The translations under genes and the position numbers were made by a program. Of a stretch of 64,000 nucleotides of DNA, positions 20,883-32,017 are shown piece by piece. This DNA is from Limanda limanda. Taxonomy: Eukaryota > Chordata > Actinopteri > Pleuronectiformes > Pleuronectidae. The stretch's first letter is position 1. Each line of letters begins with the position of its first letter. The stretch covers positions 3,456,906-3,520,905 of the forward strand of contig NC_083649.1 in NCBI RefSeq assembly GCF_963576545.1, given 5' to 3'. The notes beneath the pieces are model-generated. The model worked only from the letters and a program-made list of their open reading frames with translations. It was not told the DNA's origin and searched no databases.

Positions 20883-23800
20883 GTGTTGGCGTCCATTTCA
20901 TTGGCGGACAGTCTAGATTACGAAATTGTTAAAACCACTGTTCTTCGTGCGTATGAGTTAGTACCTGAGGCATATAGACAAAAATTTAGGAGTTGCAAAA
21001 AGTCTCCTGATCGTACTTTCATGGAGTTTGCTCGAGAGAAGGCCACCTTGTTTGATCGGTGGTGCACCGCCACTAAAACTACAGATTTTTCCTCTCTTCG
21101 AGAATTAGTCCTGCTGGAGGAATTCAAGAATAGTGTATCAGAACGTATAGTAACATACTTGAATGAGCAAAAAGTGGTGTCAATGTCCCAGGCAGCTGTA
21201 TTAGCGGACGAGTTTGTACTCACCCACAAGCCCGCTCATTCGTTCTCTACCTCTCCAACCACTCAGTTTCGCAGGTCAGTTTCGCTACCTTTACGTTCTA
21301 GGGAGGAACGGGAGTGTTATTATTGTCATGAATTTGGCCATTTAATTGCTGACTGTCAGCTTCGTATGAGAAATCATCCACCGCCCGTTCAACAACAAAA
21401 GGGGGTTGGGTTGATAAGTACAGTTTCTCGCTCTGTGGCAGTTATGCCGAATGTGTGCATTTCTGACCTTCCTGACCCCAGCTACAAACCATTCATTTTG
21501 AGTGGTCTTGTGTCACTGACCGGTGATCCAAAGGAACAGCAAAAGGTTCAGATTCTCCGTGACACTGGGGCGGCCCAGTCGTTTATCCTCTCTGATGCAG
21601 TGCCATTGTCAGGTGATTCATTCTGTGGTTCCAGTGTTTTGGTTCAGGGCATAGAGATGGGATTTGTGCCAGTCCCCTTGCACCTGATACATTTAAAATG
21701 TGATTTAGTCAGTGGAATTTTCAAAGTCGGGGTATGTCATAACCTGCCGGTAAAAGGCGTTCAGTTTATCATGGGCAATGATATTGCTGGAGGCAGAGTG
21801 CTGCCTATGTTGGAGGTATTGGACTGTCCCGAAGCTAACGCTGAGGATGAGTTAGCCGAGAGATTCCCTGGGATTTTTCCGGTGGGGGCTGTTACACGGG
21901 CGCAGTCCCGACCATTGAGTAATGTGGTTGACCTGTCTGACTCCTTTCTTGTCCCAGTGGGGGACGTAAATGAGGTTACTGGTTCTACCTCTGTGCCCCC
22001 TCCACAGCCGGATAAGAACAGTGCCGTTGAGAGTGCTGGCCTTAGTCTCGACCCATTGCCTCTACCGATAACTCGTGATAAGCTGGTTGCTATGCAAAAG
22101 GTAGATTCTACACTGGAGCAGTGTTATGGGAAGGCTGTTACTCCGGGTGGGGATATCGACGGTAAGGTGGGTTACTTCCTAGATAATGCTCTTCTCATGC
22201 GTAAGTGGACTTCATCTCTTGATTCAGAACGTGACTGGAGTGTGATCTATCAGATTGTAGTGCCTGTTGCATATCGACAGGATATTCTATCACTTGCTCA
22301 TAGTCACGTATGGTCTGGTCATTTAGGTATCACGAAAACCTATGACAGGATTCTAAGGCACTTCTTTTGGCCTGGACTGAAACGTGATGTAGCTGCATTC
22401 TGTCGTACTTGTCATACCTGTCAGGTCACAGGAAAACCAAACCAGGTTATTCCACCCGCTCCTCTCTGTCCGATACCCGCGTTAGGTGAGCCTTTTGAGC
22501 ACGTGTTAGTTGATTGTGTTGGCCCATTGCCTAAGTCTAAGACTGGTAACCAGTTTTTATTGACGATTATGTGTGTTGCTACACGGTATCCTGAGGCTAT
22601 TCCCCTTCGGAAAATCACTGCTCAGGCAGTGGTCAAGGCTTTGGTTAAGTTTTTCTCGACGTTTGGGCTCCCGAAAGTGGTGCAAACTGATCAAGGAAGT
22701 AATTTCCTTTCTAACCTTTTTGAGCAGGTGCTGACATCTTTGTCTATTACACACAGAGTTTCCAGTGCCTACCACCCTGAGTCTCAGGGTGCTCTCGAAC
22801 GTTGGCACCAAACGCTTAAATCCATACTGCGAAAGTACTGTCTCGAGACCGGGAGAGACTGGGATGAGGGTGTTCCTTTTGCCTTGTTTGCGGTTCGTGA
22901 GATCGTTCAGGAGTCCTTAGGGTTTAGTCCGGCTGACCTTGTTTTTGGACATACGGTACGCGGCCCTCTCAGAGTTCTGAAAGACCAGCTTATCTCGGGT
23001 AGTGCTTCTTCTCAAAATGTGTTAACTTATGTGAGCCGGTTCCGTGAACGGTTGCACAGTGCCTGTGCCCTCGCTAGGGAAGCTCTGTCCGCCTCACAGA
23101 AGCGGATGAAGCGTCACTTTGATGAGAAGGCTGTCCCACGTTCCCTGCAGACGGGTGACCAGGTTCTAGTTCTGCTTCCCATTCCCGGATCCTCCCTCTC
23201 TGCCCGTTTCTCCGGTCCTTATTGTGTGGGACGGAAGTTGAGTGACACAGATTATGTTATACAGACCCCAGATCGGAGGCGCAAGACAAGAGTTTGCCAT
23301 GTTAACATGCTTAAGTTGTATCATGCAAAAGTTACTCCTCCTGAGGACTCCGTAGAAGGGTCTACGGGTCCCACAGTCAAGTCTGCCGTTCCAGCTGTAT
23401 TGGTTCCAGGCTCCTACCAGGTTCCTGAGGGTGACGAGGATGGATTGGAGTTGCGGAGTGCTCCTCAACAGACCCCTCGGTTGTTGAACTCTCGGATGCT
23501 GTCATCTCTGGACTCGCATCTGGCCTATCTGGATGAGGAACGTAGGGCTGACATGGTAGCCCTAATACGTGGGTTCCCTTGTCTGTTCGGTGATGTTCCT
23601 TCCCTGACCAACGTTTTGAAGCATGATATAGATGTGGGAGGTGCAGCACCTATCAAGCAGCATCCATACCGCATTAACGCTACGAAAAGGTTGATCATGT
23701 CGCAGGAGGTGTCTTATTTAGTAGAGAATAGTCTGGCGTCTTCGAGCTCTAGTCCTTGGAGTTCACCATGCCTCTTGGTACCCAAGCCTGATGGCACGTT

Positions 23801-24902
23801 CCGTTTCTGTACGGATTATAGGAAGGTGAACGCAGTCACGGTTCCTGACTCGTACCCGTTGCCGCGTATTGATGATTGTGTGGACACCATTGGGTCTGCC
23901 CGGTATGTGACAAAGCTGGATCTGTTAAAGGGATATTGGCAAGTCCCACTTACTGCTCGTGCTTCGGAGATCTCCGCATTTGTCACTCCAGACAAGTTTC
24001 AGCAGTACTCAGTGATGGCGTTTGGGATGCGGAATGCACCTGCCACTTTCCAGCGCTTAGTGAATATTGTTTTAGCTGACGTCCCACACTGTGCTGCTTA
24101 CCTCGATGATGTAGTTGTGTATTCGTCTGATTGGGCTGCTCATGTAGATACCTTGACAACAGTGTTCCAGCGTTTGGCGAGGGCTTCCTTGACGCTGAAT
24201 TTGGCAAAATGTGAGTTTGGTAGGGCTACCGTTACTTACCTTGGTAAACAGGTTGGGGGTGGTGAGGTGCGCCCCGTGGAGGCTAAGGTGACTGCTATCA
24301 CTGCCTTCCCAGTGCCCATCACCCGGCGTGAGCTGCGCCGCTTCTTGGGTATGGCTGGGTATTATCGTGGGTTCTGTAGGAATTTTTCCTCTGTTGTCGC
24401 CCCTCTGACTAGTCTGCTGAGCCCCTTGGTCCCGTTTGCGTGGTCTCCAGATTGCCAACACGCTTTTGTTTCTGTTAAGACTCTGCTATGTAGTACCCCT
24501 GTTCTGGTGGCTCCTGACTTTGAGAAGCCATTCAAGATGGAGGTAGACGCATGCAATGTAGGTGCCGGTGCCGTTCTTATCCAGGAGGATTCCAACGGGC
24601 TGGACCATCCGGTCTGCTACTTCTCACGGAAGTTCAATGAGTGCCAGACACGGTACTCTACTATTGAGCAGGAAGCTCTGGCTTTGCTGATGGCACTCCA
24701 GTTTTTTGAAGTTTATTTGGGATCGAGTTCTAGGCCAATTGTGGTCTACACGGATCACAATCCGCTGGTTTTTCTCCACCGGATGTATAATCAGAACCAG
24801 CGCCTCATGCGGTGGGCGCTGATTGTGCAGGGGTACAACCTGGTGATTCGTCACAAGAAGGGCTCCGAGAATATGTGTGCGGATGCCCTTTCTCGTGTGT
24901 GA
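20883..24902 (+). CDS. Gag C-terminus and Pol, integrase before reverse transcriptase
   Basis: 1339 codons; the frame is open from 20850. In order: capsid remainder; zinc knuckle CX2CX4HX4C at 21314-21355; aspartic protease DTGA at 21561; integrase H2C2 finger (His codons about 22299 and 22305, Cys pair from 22401); integrase catalytic D, D, E at 22512, 22689 and 22797, with 35 residues between the second D and E; then reverse transcriptase with YLDD at 24099-24110; then RNase H (VDAC near 24543, TDH at 24753). The frame ends 22 bases before the 3' LTR. No envelope gene is present. All catalytic motifs are intact. The domain order assigns it to the Gmr1 group. Confidence 0.93.
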   Translation: MLASISLADSLDYEIVKTTVLRAYELVPEAYRQKFRSCKKSPDRTFMEFAREKATLFDRWCTATKTTDFSSLRELVLLEEFKNSVSERIVTYLNEQKVVSMSQAAVLADEFVLTHKPAHSFSTSPTTQFRRSVSLPLRSREERECYYCHEFGHLIADCQLRMRNHPPPVQQQKGVGLISTVSRSVAVMPNVCISDLPDPSYKPFILSGLVSLTGDPKEQQKVQILRDTGAAQSFILSDAVPLSGDSFCGSSVLVQGIEMGFVPVPLHLIHLKCDLVSGIFKVGVCHNLPVKGVQFIMGNDIAGGRVLPMLEVLDCPEANAEDELAERFPGIFPVGAVTRAQSRPLSNVVDLSDSFLVPVGDVNEVTGSTSVPPPQPDKNSAVESAGLSLDPLPLPITRDKLVAMQKVDSTLEQCYGKAVTPGGDIDGKVGYFLDNALLMRKWTSSLDSERDWSVIYQIVVPVAYRQDILSLAHSHVWSGHLGITKTYDRILRHFFWPGLKRDVAAFCRTCHTCQVTGKPNQVIPPAPLCPIPALGEPFEHVLVDCVGPLPKSKTGNQFLLTIMCVATRYPEAIPLRKITAQAVVKALVKFFSTFGLPKVVQTDQGSNFLSNLFEQVLTSLSITHRVSSAYHPESQGALERWHQTLKSILRKYCLETGRDWDEGVPFALFAVREIVQESLGFSPADLVFGHTVRGPLRVLKDQLISGSASSQNVLTYVSRFRERLHSACALAREALSASQKRMKRHFDEKAVPRSLQTGDQVLVLLPIPGSSLSARFSGPYCVGRKLSDTDYVIQTPDRRRKTRVCHVNMLKLYHAKVTPPEDSVEGSTGPTVKSAVPAVLVPGSYQVPEGDEDGLELRSAPQQTPRLLNSRMLSSLDSHLAYLDEERRADMVALIRGFPCLFGDVPSLTNVLKHDIDVGGAAPIKQHPYRINATKRLIMSQEVSYLVENSLASSSSSPWSSPCLLVPKPDGTFRFCTDYRKVNAVTVPDSYPLPRIDDCVDTIGSARYVTKLDLLKGYWQVPLTARASEISAFVTPDKFQQYSVMAFGMRNAPATFQRLVNIVLADVPHCAAYLDDVVVYSSDWAAHVDTLTTVFQRLARASLTLNLAKCEFGRATVTYLGKQVGGGEVRPVEAKVTAITAFPVPITRRELRRFLGMAGYYRGFCRNFSSVVAPLTSLLSPLVPFAWSPDCQHAFVSVKTLLCSTPVLVAPDFEKPFKMEVDACNVGAGAVLIQEDSNGLDHPVCYFSRKFNECQTRYSTIEQEALALLMALQFFEVYLGSSSRPIVVYTDHNPLVFLHRMYNQNQRLMRWALIVQGYNLVIRHKKGSENMCADALSRV

Positions 24903-24914
24903 TGTTTGCTTTTA

Positions 24915-24924
24915 TGGGTGGGGG
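24915..24924 (+). other. Polypurine tract
   Basis: Purine-rich TGGGTGGGGG directly before the 3' LTR, as expected for the plus-strand primer; one T interrupts it. Confidence 0.6.
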
Positions 24925-25506
24925 TGTTACGTGTGTGGTTGTTTTCCTGTGTCTCCCCTCTCAGTCTCTGCAGGTCTCACACCATTGGCTGTTCCTCCAC
25001 CATCGTCCAACCCCCTGTCCAATCTGGGAGCTGTCTGTTGGCCAATTAGTGTCGTCAGGCCTTGATAACTTGCACCTGTTTTGTCTCCAGGGAGAGAGGC
25101 CATTGTCTGCCTGTGTGTGGGCTGTGTGGAGCTGTTGCCTTTTGTTTGTGAGATGCCACCGGGGTTTAGGTGAATAGGTAAGACACCCTTGGGTTTACAC
25201 TGCCATCACGTAGACCATACTCTGTTATCACATCAGGTTAGGAGCGGGGCCACCCTCTGTATGTATTAGCTAGGTTGTATGTGTGCACTAGTTAGTTGTC
25301 ACTTTATCTTGTTTTCTTTGCTTTGGCTCCGCTTATAGTTCCCTATTCCCCTTGGCGGATCGCTGGCTAAATAAAACACACTTACTGATCCAGTTTGCTG
25401 TTGTGCCCTGTTTTGTTGTTCTCCGAGTCAGCCTAACAGTAACATGTGTTATGGTTCCCCTACTCCCCCCCTAGACGTAGCAAGCTAACATCCTGGAGCC
25501 GTAACA
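24925..25506 (+). repeat. 3' LTR of Gmr1-type element
   Basis: 582 bp, matching 19492-20073 throughout as far as could be compared by eye. Followed by the CTCTG target duplication. Confidence 0.92.
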
Positions 25507-25509
25507 CTC

Positions 25510-26023
25510 TGTCAGGATCTGGCACTTTAGTCTATGTTTAAGTTTAATTGTAAAAGTGTTTTCTGTTTAGTAAATCTCTGTTGTGTTTGTTCTAGTTGTT
25601 TTCATGTTTGCACACCCTGTTTCTGTTTCCTGTTTTATTTTGTAGTCTCTGTTCCTTGTGTGTTGTTTCCGTCTTCACTTCCTGTCTGTGATTGTCAGCC
25701 CTGCCCTCATGTGTTTCACCTGTGTTCAATTGCCCTGCCTTCCCTGTGTGTATTTAAGCCTCTGTCTTCCCTTTGTCCTCTGTCGGATTGTCTGTTTTTC
25801 CTGCTGTGTTTCTGGGTGCTGTCCTGATCTCCTGAGCCTCGTGTAAGCTTATTCGTGTTTTCTTCCTCATGTTCTTGTCTTTCCTATTTGCAACTCCTTT
25901 AGTGTTTAAGTTTTGTGTTTAACTCCTTTTGTGTTTGTCTAGTTTAAGCCTCTTTTATATCAAATACTCTTTTGTTAACTATCTCTGCATCTGGGTCCAT
26001 CATCTTCACCCTGTATCGTGACA
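25510..26023 (+). mobile_element. Solo LTR (514 bp), split by Gmr1 insertion
   Basis: Starts TGTCAGGATCTG and ends CGTATCGTGACA-like (TGTATCGTGACA). A 5-bp duplication AGCTC lies at 19485-19489 on the left and 26024-26028 on the right; the left part of the site was moved ~6 kb away when the Gmr1 element inserted two bases into the LTR. It contains a TATTTAAG promoter-like box near 25754. No internal domain remains, so it is a solo LTR from recombination. A second copy of the same insertion is at 51503-52016. Confidence 0.85.
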
Positions 26024-26104
26024 AGCTCACCAGTTGCGTTTTTCCAATTGTACCTAAAGACTTTTTTGTTTGTCTGCTGTAAGGCGTGTTCTTTGTATCC
26101 TTAT

Positions 26105-26692
26105 CAGAATCAGGTTTATTGGCCAAGTAAGTTTGCACAAACAGGTAATTTTACTCGGTAAAGTAAAGTGGCTCTCAGTGTGCTTACACAGAATACACAT
26201 CACAAAACAAAACAGTACAATACAAACAGTAACAAAAAAAATACAAAATACAAACAGTGCGACAGTCTAAGAAAAGAATTGCAGTGATAATTATTAAACG
26301 GTATGTGTATTACGGTTATACAGTGAGGATGACATAACATAACCATAATTATAATATATATTATATATAATATAATATAATTTCGGGAGAAACTGTACAG
26401 TGGTTATTATAAAGATCCAGTGTTATTGCAAAGTGCCACAGTGGGTTGGCTATTCAGAAGTGAGACAGCGAGTTGGAAGAAACTGTTTTTGTGCCTGGAG
26501 GTTTTGGTCAACAGAGATCTGTAGCGCCTCCCAGAGGGGAGGAGATGGAACAGGTTGTGACCAGGATGAGAAGGATCTGCAGTGATCCTTCCTGCCCGTT
26601 TCTTGACTCTGGAGGTGTACAGGTCCTGGATGGTGGACAGGTTGGCACCGATGATCTTTCCTGCCGTCCTGACTGTCCTTTTCTTATATATG
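26105..26692 (-). mobile_element. 5'-truncated LINE 3' end (CR1/L2/Rex1-like)
   Basis: On the minus strand the first ~240 bases encode the tail of a LINE ORF2 (a LLPSGRRYR-type motif followed by TSRHKNSFF). An AT-rich 3'UTR ending AATAAACCTGATTCTGA follows. The insertion is flanked by CTTAT at 26100-26104 and 26693-26697. Units without the insert read GTATCCTTATATATGAG at this site. The exact clade is uncertain. Confidence 0.75.
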
Positions 26693-26696
26693 AGAA

Positions 26697-27239
26697 GATC
26701 CGAACTCTGTTTTATTCAATCAAGTATTTATTTAGGAAGCAATGAACAGGTATGGATCAGCAAAGCAATGGACAATTATCACAGCCCATGCTAATTAAGT
26801 TAGCAATAGGAAGTCAACAATGGCCCGGGACAGAAGGGGTTTAATATATTTATAATAGTAGATATTAGTTCTTCCTCCTCGGAAGGGGACAAGGAGCCCC
26901 TCCCAAGGCCTTGACACAGCTGAGGCTGTGAGGGCCAATGGTGTTTACATTTGGAGAAAAGATTATTATGTTTCTGTTATATCGGCTGTACGTTCTGTTT
27001 ATACAGACATTCAAAACAACTAAATCAAATCAAGGCAACAACAACGTGACGCACATACATTCTAATTTGTAGATTCAACACTAGGAAAGAAAAAGGTTAT
27101 AATTAATAATTTGTGTGAAGGCATAATATCTGACCCAAACTGTTCATGCCCCCCCCTTTCTTTATTGCATAGAGTTCAGTCAGAGCCACACCAGCTAAAA
27201 TATTGAAATCCTGACACTGGTCATGATACACCTGTGTAT
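26697..27239. repeat. Array spacer core (C-D unit)
   Basis: The sequence from GAGAAGATCCGAACTC to GGTCATGATACACCTG recurs in all C-to-H spacers (32018-32575, 45838-46398, 52680-53238, 59380-59947) with few changes. It has a poly-C run near 27150. No gene or known element is recognised. Confidence 0.75.
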
Positions 27240-27486
27240 CGATTTCTGTGAAGATAGGTCAATGTGAACACGTTCCGGGGGTCTCGGGGGGCACGGTTGA
27301 GCCATTTTGCGACGCCCATTGAAAATTCCTCCCGAATACATAAATTTTCACCACTCTCTAAATTTTGGTAAGAATTTGAGCATGTTAAAGCCCTCAAAAA
27401 GCCTATTCATTTGCCTGAATAATAATAATAATCCTTACAATTTCAAAAGAGCCTCACCTGACCTTTCATGTCAATGCTCGGGCCCT
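27240..27486. repeat. Interspersed repeat ending GTGCTCGGGCCCTAAA-like
   Basis: Carries a GTGAAGATNGGTCAATGTGAACACGTTCC block, an (AAT)n stretch, CAATTTCAANAGNGCCTCACC and TGCTCGGGCCCTAAA. This layout is familiar from dispersed repeats in many fish genomes, but I cannot assign its class. The same piece is in every C-to-H spacer. Confidence 0.5.
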
Positions 27487-27775
27487 AAATAAAGTAAAAA
27501 GTATAAAGTATAAAATATAAAATGTAAATGATAAAATATACAATATACAATATACAATATACAATATTCAATATAAAGTTTAAAATGTAAATGATAAAAT
27601 ATACAATATACAATATAAAGTATAAAATTTAAAATGTAAATGACACAATATACAATATACAAAATACAATATACAATAGAAAGTATAAAATATTAAATGA
27701 AAAATATAAAATATGCAATACGCAATACGCAATATGCAATAAGCAATAAGCAATAAGCAATGCAAAATATAAATA
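27487..27775. repeat. AT-rich minisatellite (ATACAAT/AAAGTAT type)
   Basis: Irregular 5-8 bp units such as ATACAAT, AAAGTAT, AAAATGTAAATG and GCAATAA. Long Tyr/Ile/Leu/Cys-rich frames on the minus strand are products of this composition, not genes. Confidence 0.85.
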
Positions 27776-27926
27776 TATATTTTAGATATCTATTTTATTT
27801 CAATTTTTTTGTCTGCTTTTAATACACTGAGCATTGTCATAAGAGAGCCTGTGACCCAAGCATTTCATTGCAAGCGACTGCTTAATGTAATCGTTGTGTA
27901 CGTGACAATAAACTCTTGAATCTTGC
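27776..27926 (+). repeat. LINE/SINE-like 3' tail
   Basis: GCATTTCATTGCAAGCGACTG followed by GTACGTGACAATAAACTCTTGAATCTTG resembles the 3' ends of L2-clade LINEs or SINEs that share that tail. It recurs in each C-to-H spacer at the same place. Confidence 0.5.
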
Positions 27927-28072
27927 TGTCGGTTGATCCTCTCAGTCTGGCTCGCTGTCCGCTGCGTTTCTTCTTCTTATAATTAATAATAAACTGGTTC
28001 ATCTATCAAAGACAATAAAAAAAATAGAGAAAAAAAAACTCCACTGAGCAGCTGAAGAACAGCTTCACCTGT

Positions 28073-28075
28073 GTG

Positions 28076-28110
<35 letters not shown>

Positions 28111-28112
28111 GT
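28073..28112. repeat. (GT)n microsatellite upstream of copy D 3' flank
   Basis: Short GT run before the fixed TTTAATTGCAGCACCTCTCC sequence that opens the 3' flank of each TRIM unit. The stretch 28113-28799 is that 3' flank; it holds a minus-strand AATAAA at 28331-28336. Confidence 0.85.
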
Positions 28113-28799
28113 TTAATTGCAGCACCTCTCCTCGGTCCACGTCTGCAGCTTGTTGTTTGATTGATTGATTTAATTTAACTTATTTAAAAGTTATAAGTAA
28201 TGAATAAATGTATATATAATTCAATTTTAAAAAACTGAAACTGAGTGTTAAATCCTACTAAATTACAGATAATGTTATGTTTACATTTCAACTTAAAAAA
28301 AGGTCAGAACTCTGTTTCTGTTTCATAGTTTTTATTATTTTATCACAATATTAAAATCACATCACGAGGCTGCTGTTGAATAAACACTTTTACAGACAGA
28401 ATCATTTTGGCTTCATCACATCAAACAGACAAATGTTCATACATGTTGGATTATTTCATATGTGAACAGACTTTATGTGATTAAACATGAATCATGTCTC
28501 ATGTGTGAGTTTTAATAAAGTTTGTTGAATGTGAACAATGATCAGCTGTTATTGATAAATGTGTTTTTATGTGGATCTTGATCAGTTTGCTCAACTTCAT
28601 GGATCCACACAAAATCTTAATAATAGAAAACATTTTTAGTGAAAGTTAAAACCAAAGATAAAGATCAGAAAATAATGAAATATTTTTACACACGTGGAAA
28701 AGTCAAAGGAGAAATAAACAAAGCTTTAGAATAACGAGTTTAACTTTTAAATTCAGCAGATTTCTCTTGAAGAAATAATGATCAATAAGATCGTTATCT

Positions 28800-30098
28800 C
28801 TAACGGCTCTGATCCAGCGTCACAGAGACTTTCACAGGTAACAGCTTCAAGGGATCTAAAATGCCAAAGTATGGAAACATCTTCTCAGTGAAAGTGTGTA
28901 TGAAGCTGTGAATGTGTGTGTTAGTATCAAGATCATAGAACGACAGTTTTCTTCTGTTCCAGTCCAGTTTCACTCTGAGCCTCTGGATCTTCTGCACAGA
29001 GAGATCAGATGATGCTGATGGTGACCCTGCTCTGTATTTACCTTCATAGAACATTATTCCCCATGTTCCAGACAGATCGCCTCCCTTCCTCTGGACAGAC
29101 TCTGCTCTTACACCCAGTAACCAGTGTGTACTGTCTCCAACCAGGATGTCCCAGCTGTGAGTCCCTGAGTTAAAACCCTCAGATCCCAGGACTGAGGCGT
29201 AAGTATCAAACCTCTCTGGATTGTCAGGGAGCTTCTGTCTCTCTCCTCCTCTCAAACTGGTCAGATCTTCAGACAGGACGAGTCGTAGACTAGCAGAGTT
29301 TGGGTCCAGAACCACAGGACTGTAGGAGACCACGTCCTTCATCTTGTTCCAGATGTTGAAGCTCAGGTTGCCCAGATGTTTGGCCTCGTCGATCAGAGCT
29401 CCTGAGGCCAGCTGTGGATCATCCAGCAGGAGGCGCTGCTGGACTCGTCCCACTGCAGCCTTGTAGTTGAGCGGGAACGAGACTTCTTCAGCTCTCAGCT
29501 CGTCCTCTGTGGTTCTGATTGTGTCTGAAAGAGCCGTTATGTCTCTGCTCAGAGCCTCAATCTTCTCCTTCATCATCTGACTCTTCTGCTGCTCTTCCTC
29601 CCTCAGTGCAGCCATCCTGGCCTCCTCTTCCTCCTCTAGAAACCGATGAAGCTTTTTAAACTGCTCCTCGATCAGCGTCTCTGTGAGTCCGGCCTGGACC
29701 TTAATGTGTTCTGCTGTTTGTTCAAACTCTACCTTAACACGTTCAAAACACTGTAACTTCTTCTTCAAGGGCTCCAGAGTTTCCTGAAGCTGCTTCTTGT
29801 GTTTTTGTGCATCTTCATCGATGGGTCTCTCTGAGTGCTGACTGAAGAGAGCAGGTGAAGAGCTCTGATCTCTCTCCTGTAAGAAGGCCTCACACAGGTT
29901 CTTTAACGCCAGGTTACAAGGTGGTAGCTCCATGGAAGATCTTCTCTTACAAAGTGGACACTCTTTTACTTCTTTGTCTTTCCACCAGCCCTTCACACAG
30001 TCTTTACAGAAGCTGTGGCTACATGACAGAATGACAGGATCTGTGAAGACATCATGGCAGACGGGACAGCAGAGATCCTCTTCTAATCTGGAAGCCAT
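28800..30098 (-). CDS. TRIM35-like protein, B-box-less (copy D)
   Basis: 432 residues. The RING is intact (C11 to C50 ligands), the B-box is absent through exactly the same 84-bp deletion as copies A and F (junction GGGTCTCTCTGAGTG on the plus strand, RPIDEDAQ after it in protein), and coiled coil and PRY-SPRY are complete. SPRY residues differ from neighbours at expected loop positions, for example [11 protein letters not shown] and DSTHWLL. It has the SPSASSDLS segment shared with A, F and H. The frame is intact, with the poly(A) signal 464 nt downstream. A RING-coiled-coil-SPRY layout without a B-box is also that of RNF135 (Riplet); that resemblance is of architecture only. Confidence 0.9.
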   Translation of the reverse strand: MASRLEEDLCCPVCHDVFTDPVILSCSHSFCKDCVKGWWKDKEVKECPLCKRRSSMELPPCNLALKNLCEAFLQERDQSSSPALFSQHSERPIDEDAQKHKKQLQETLEPLKKKLQCFERVKVEFEQTAEHIKVQAGLTETLIEEQFKKLHRFLEEEEEARMAALREEEQQKSQMMKEKIEALSRDITALSDTIRTTEDELRAEEVSFPLNYKAAVGRVQQRLLLDDPQLASGALIDEAKHLGNLSFNIWNKMKDVVSYSPVVLDPNSASLRLVLSEDLTSLRGGERQKLPDNPERFDTYASVLGSEGFNSGTHSWDILVGDSTHWLLGVRAESVQRKGGDLSGTWGIMFYEGKYRAGSPSASSDLSVQKIQRLRVKLDWNRRKLSFYDLDTNTHIHSFIHTFTEKMFPYFGILDPLKLLPVKVSVTLDQSR

Positions 30099-30115
30099 TG
30101 AGTCTCCAGGTGAAG

Positions 30116-30202
30116 CTGAAAACAGACAGTCAGTCAGTCACAGCTCCATGAACTTCACTGAGGTTCACTTCCACTCTGAGTCGAGGTGTTTGTTAAACTC
30201 AC
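30116..30202 (-). other. Predicted 5'UTR intron of copy D (87 bp)
   Basis: Same splice boundaries and length as in copies A, C, F, G and H. Confidence 0.6.
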
Positions 30203-31024
<822 letters not shown>

Positions 31025-31189
31025 GGCAGATTTGAGGTTTTTCAATGAAATCCTCCTTTCAGAACGAATGTACAGCGGTGAGTGTTTCTGTGTGTGTGTG
31101 TGTGGGGGGCAGACTCAGGGAGAGAGTGTGCTGCAGCTTCATCGGCACAGGTGATAGCGTGTTTGTAAAATAAAAACATCTGTCTCTCT

Positions 31190-31253
31190 ATCTATTATCT
31201 ATTTATTATCTATCTAATATCTAATATATATCTATTATCTATCTATCTAACTT
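31190..31253. repeat. TATC/TAATATC-type microsatellite
   Basis: Array of TATC-like units preceding AACTTCTCTGTAAGCCTTGG. Confidence 0.8.
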
Positions 31254-31296
31254 CTCTGTAAGCCTTGGCCTCTCCTTTTGTTCTCCCCTATAGGTG

Positions 31297-31441
31297 TGTG
31301 GTGTCTCCCAAGGCTCTACTTTGGGTTCCCTCTTATTTCCCACATATGTTTGGCCCCTGGGGTAAATCCTGTGTAGTCATGAGATCTCTTTCCGTGCTGT
31401 GCGGTTGGCTGATGATTTTTAGCTGATATTTATCTGATATA
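31297..31441 (+). pseudogene. Decayed LINE reverse-transcriptase fragment
   Basis: In one plus-strand frame the fragment reads CGVSQGSTLGSLLFPTYVWP, then a stop, then HEISF and LADDFQLIFI. This matches the GVPQGSVLGPLLFSIY and YADDTQLYI boxes of L2/CR1-type LINE reverse transcriptase at the usual spacing. Stops make it non-functional. Homologous pieces sit in the spacers of E, F and G. Confidence 0.75.
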
Positions 31442-31728
31442 ATACCATAATGCTGATGCAGCTGAAAATAATGATATCAACAGACTTGTGCAGAAGAGTG
31501 GTGACAGTTGATGTCACGTATAGTGCGATACACATCTCTCAGGAGTACTTTGAGTAGAGATACACAGGTTGTGTGTTATAGTGGCAGCAGCATGTACTCA
31601 GTCATTTGGTGACATTCATGAGTTTGTGGTGTCGCAGAAAGAAAACAAAAGAAAATTTAAAAAGTGTTTGCAGACTTAGGAAATCCAGCGTGTACACAGC
31701 CTGACGGCCTGCAATTGTTATCTTTACT

Positions 31729-31742
31729 CTGTGTGTGTGTGT

Positions 31743-31825
<83 letters not shown>
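31729..31825. repeat. (GT)n microsatellite
   Basis: About 97 bp of GT with one C interruption. Confidence 0.9.
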
Positions 31826-32017
31826 CAGCTGCCCTGTGAGAAAAGGTGTTCACAGCAGCTCCCAGTGGGCTCCACACATACTGCGACTGAAGCCTTGTTA
31901 GAGCTTATAATGAGCCATAAAAGTGCTCAGCTATATCTAGCTCACTTGTTGCGTTTTTCCAATTGCACCTAAAGACTTTTTTGTTTGTCTGGTGTCAGTC
32001 GTGTTCTTTGTATCCTT

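Larger units (their letters stand above)
19492..25506 (+). mobile_element. Gmr1-type Ty3/gypsy LTR retrotransposon
   Basis: Complete element of 6,015 bp with TG...CA termini, 582-bp LTRs, and 5-bp target duplication CTCTG (19487-19491 and 25507-25511). The uninterrupted target is seen at 51498-51510 (AGCTCTGTCAGG). Pol domains run protease, integrase, reverse transcriptase, RNase H: a copia-like order that is the diagnostic feature of the Gmr1 group of deuterostome gypsy-like elements. The two LTRs look identical by eye, implying a recent insertion. One in-frame TAG interrupts Gag. It lies opposite in strand to the TRIM genes and is nested in a solo LTR. Confidence 0.93.

Noticed and set aside
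27471..27765. Tyr/Ile/Leu/Cys-rich minus-strand frames (also near 32899, 46876, 54978 and 60167)
   Set aside because: Products of the AT-rich minisatellite; they look like membrane segments only because of base composition.
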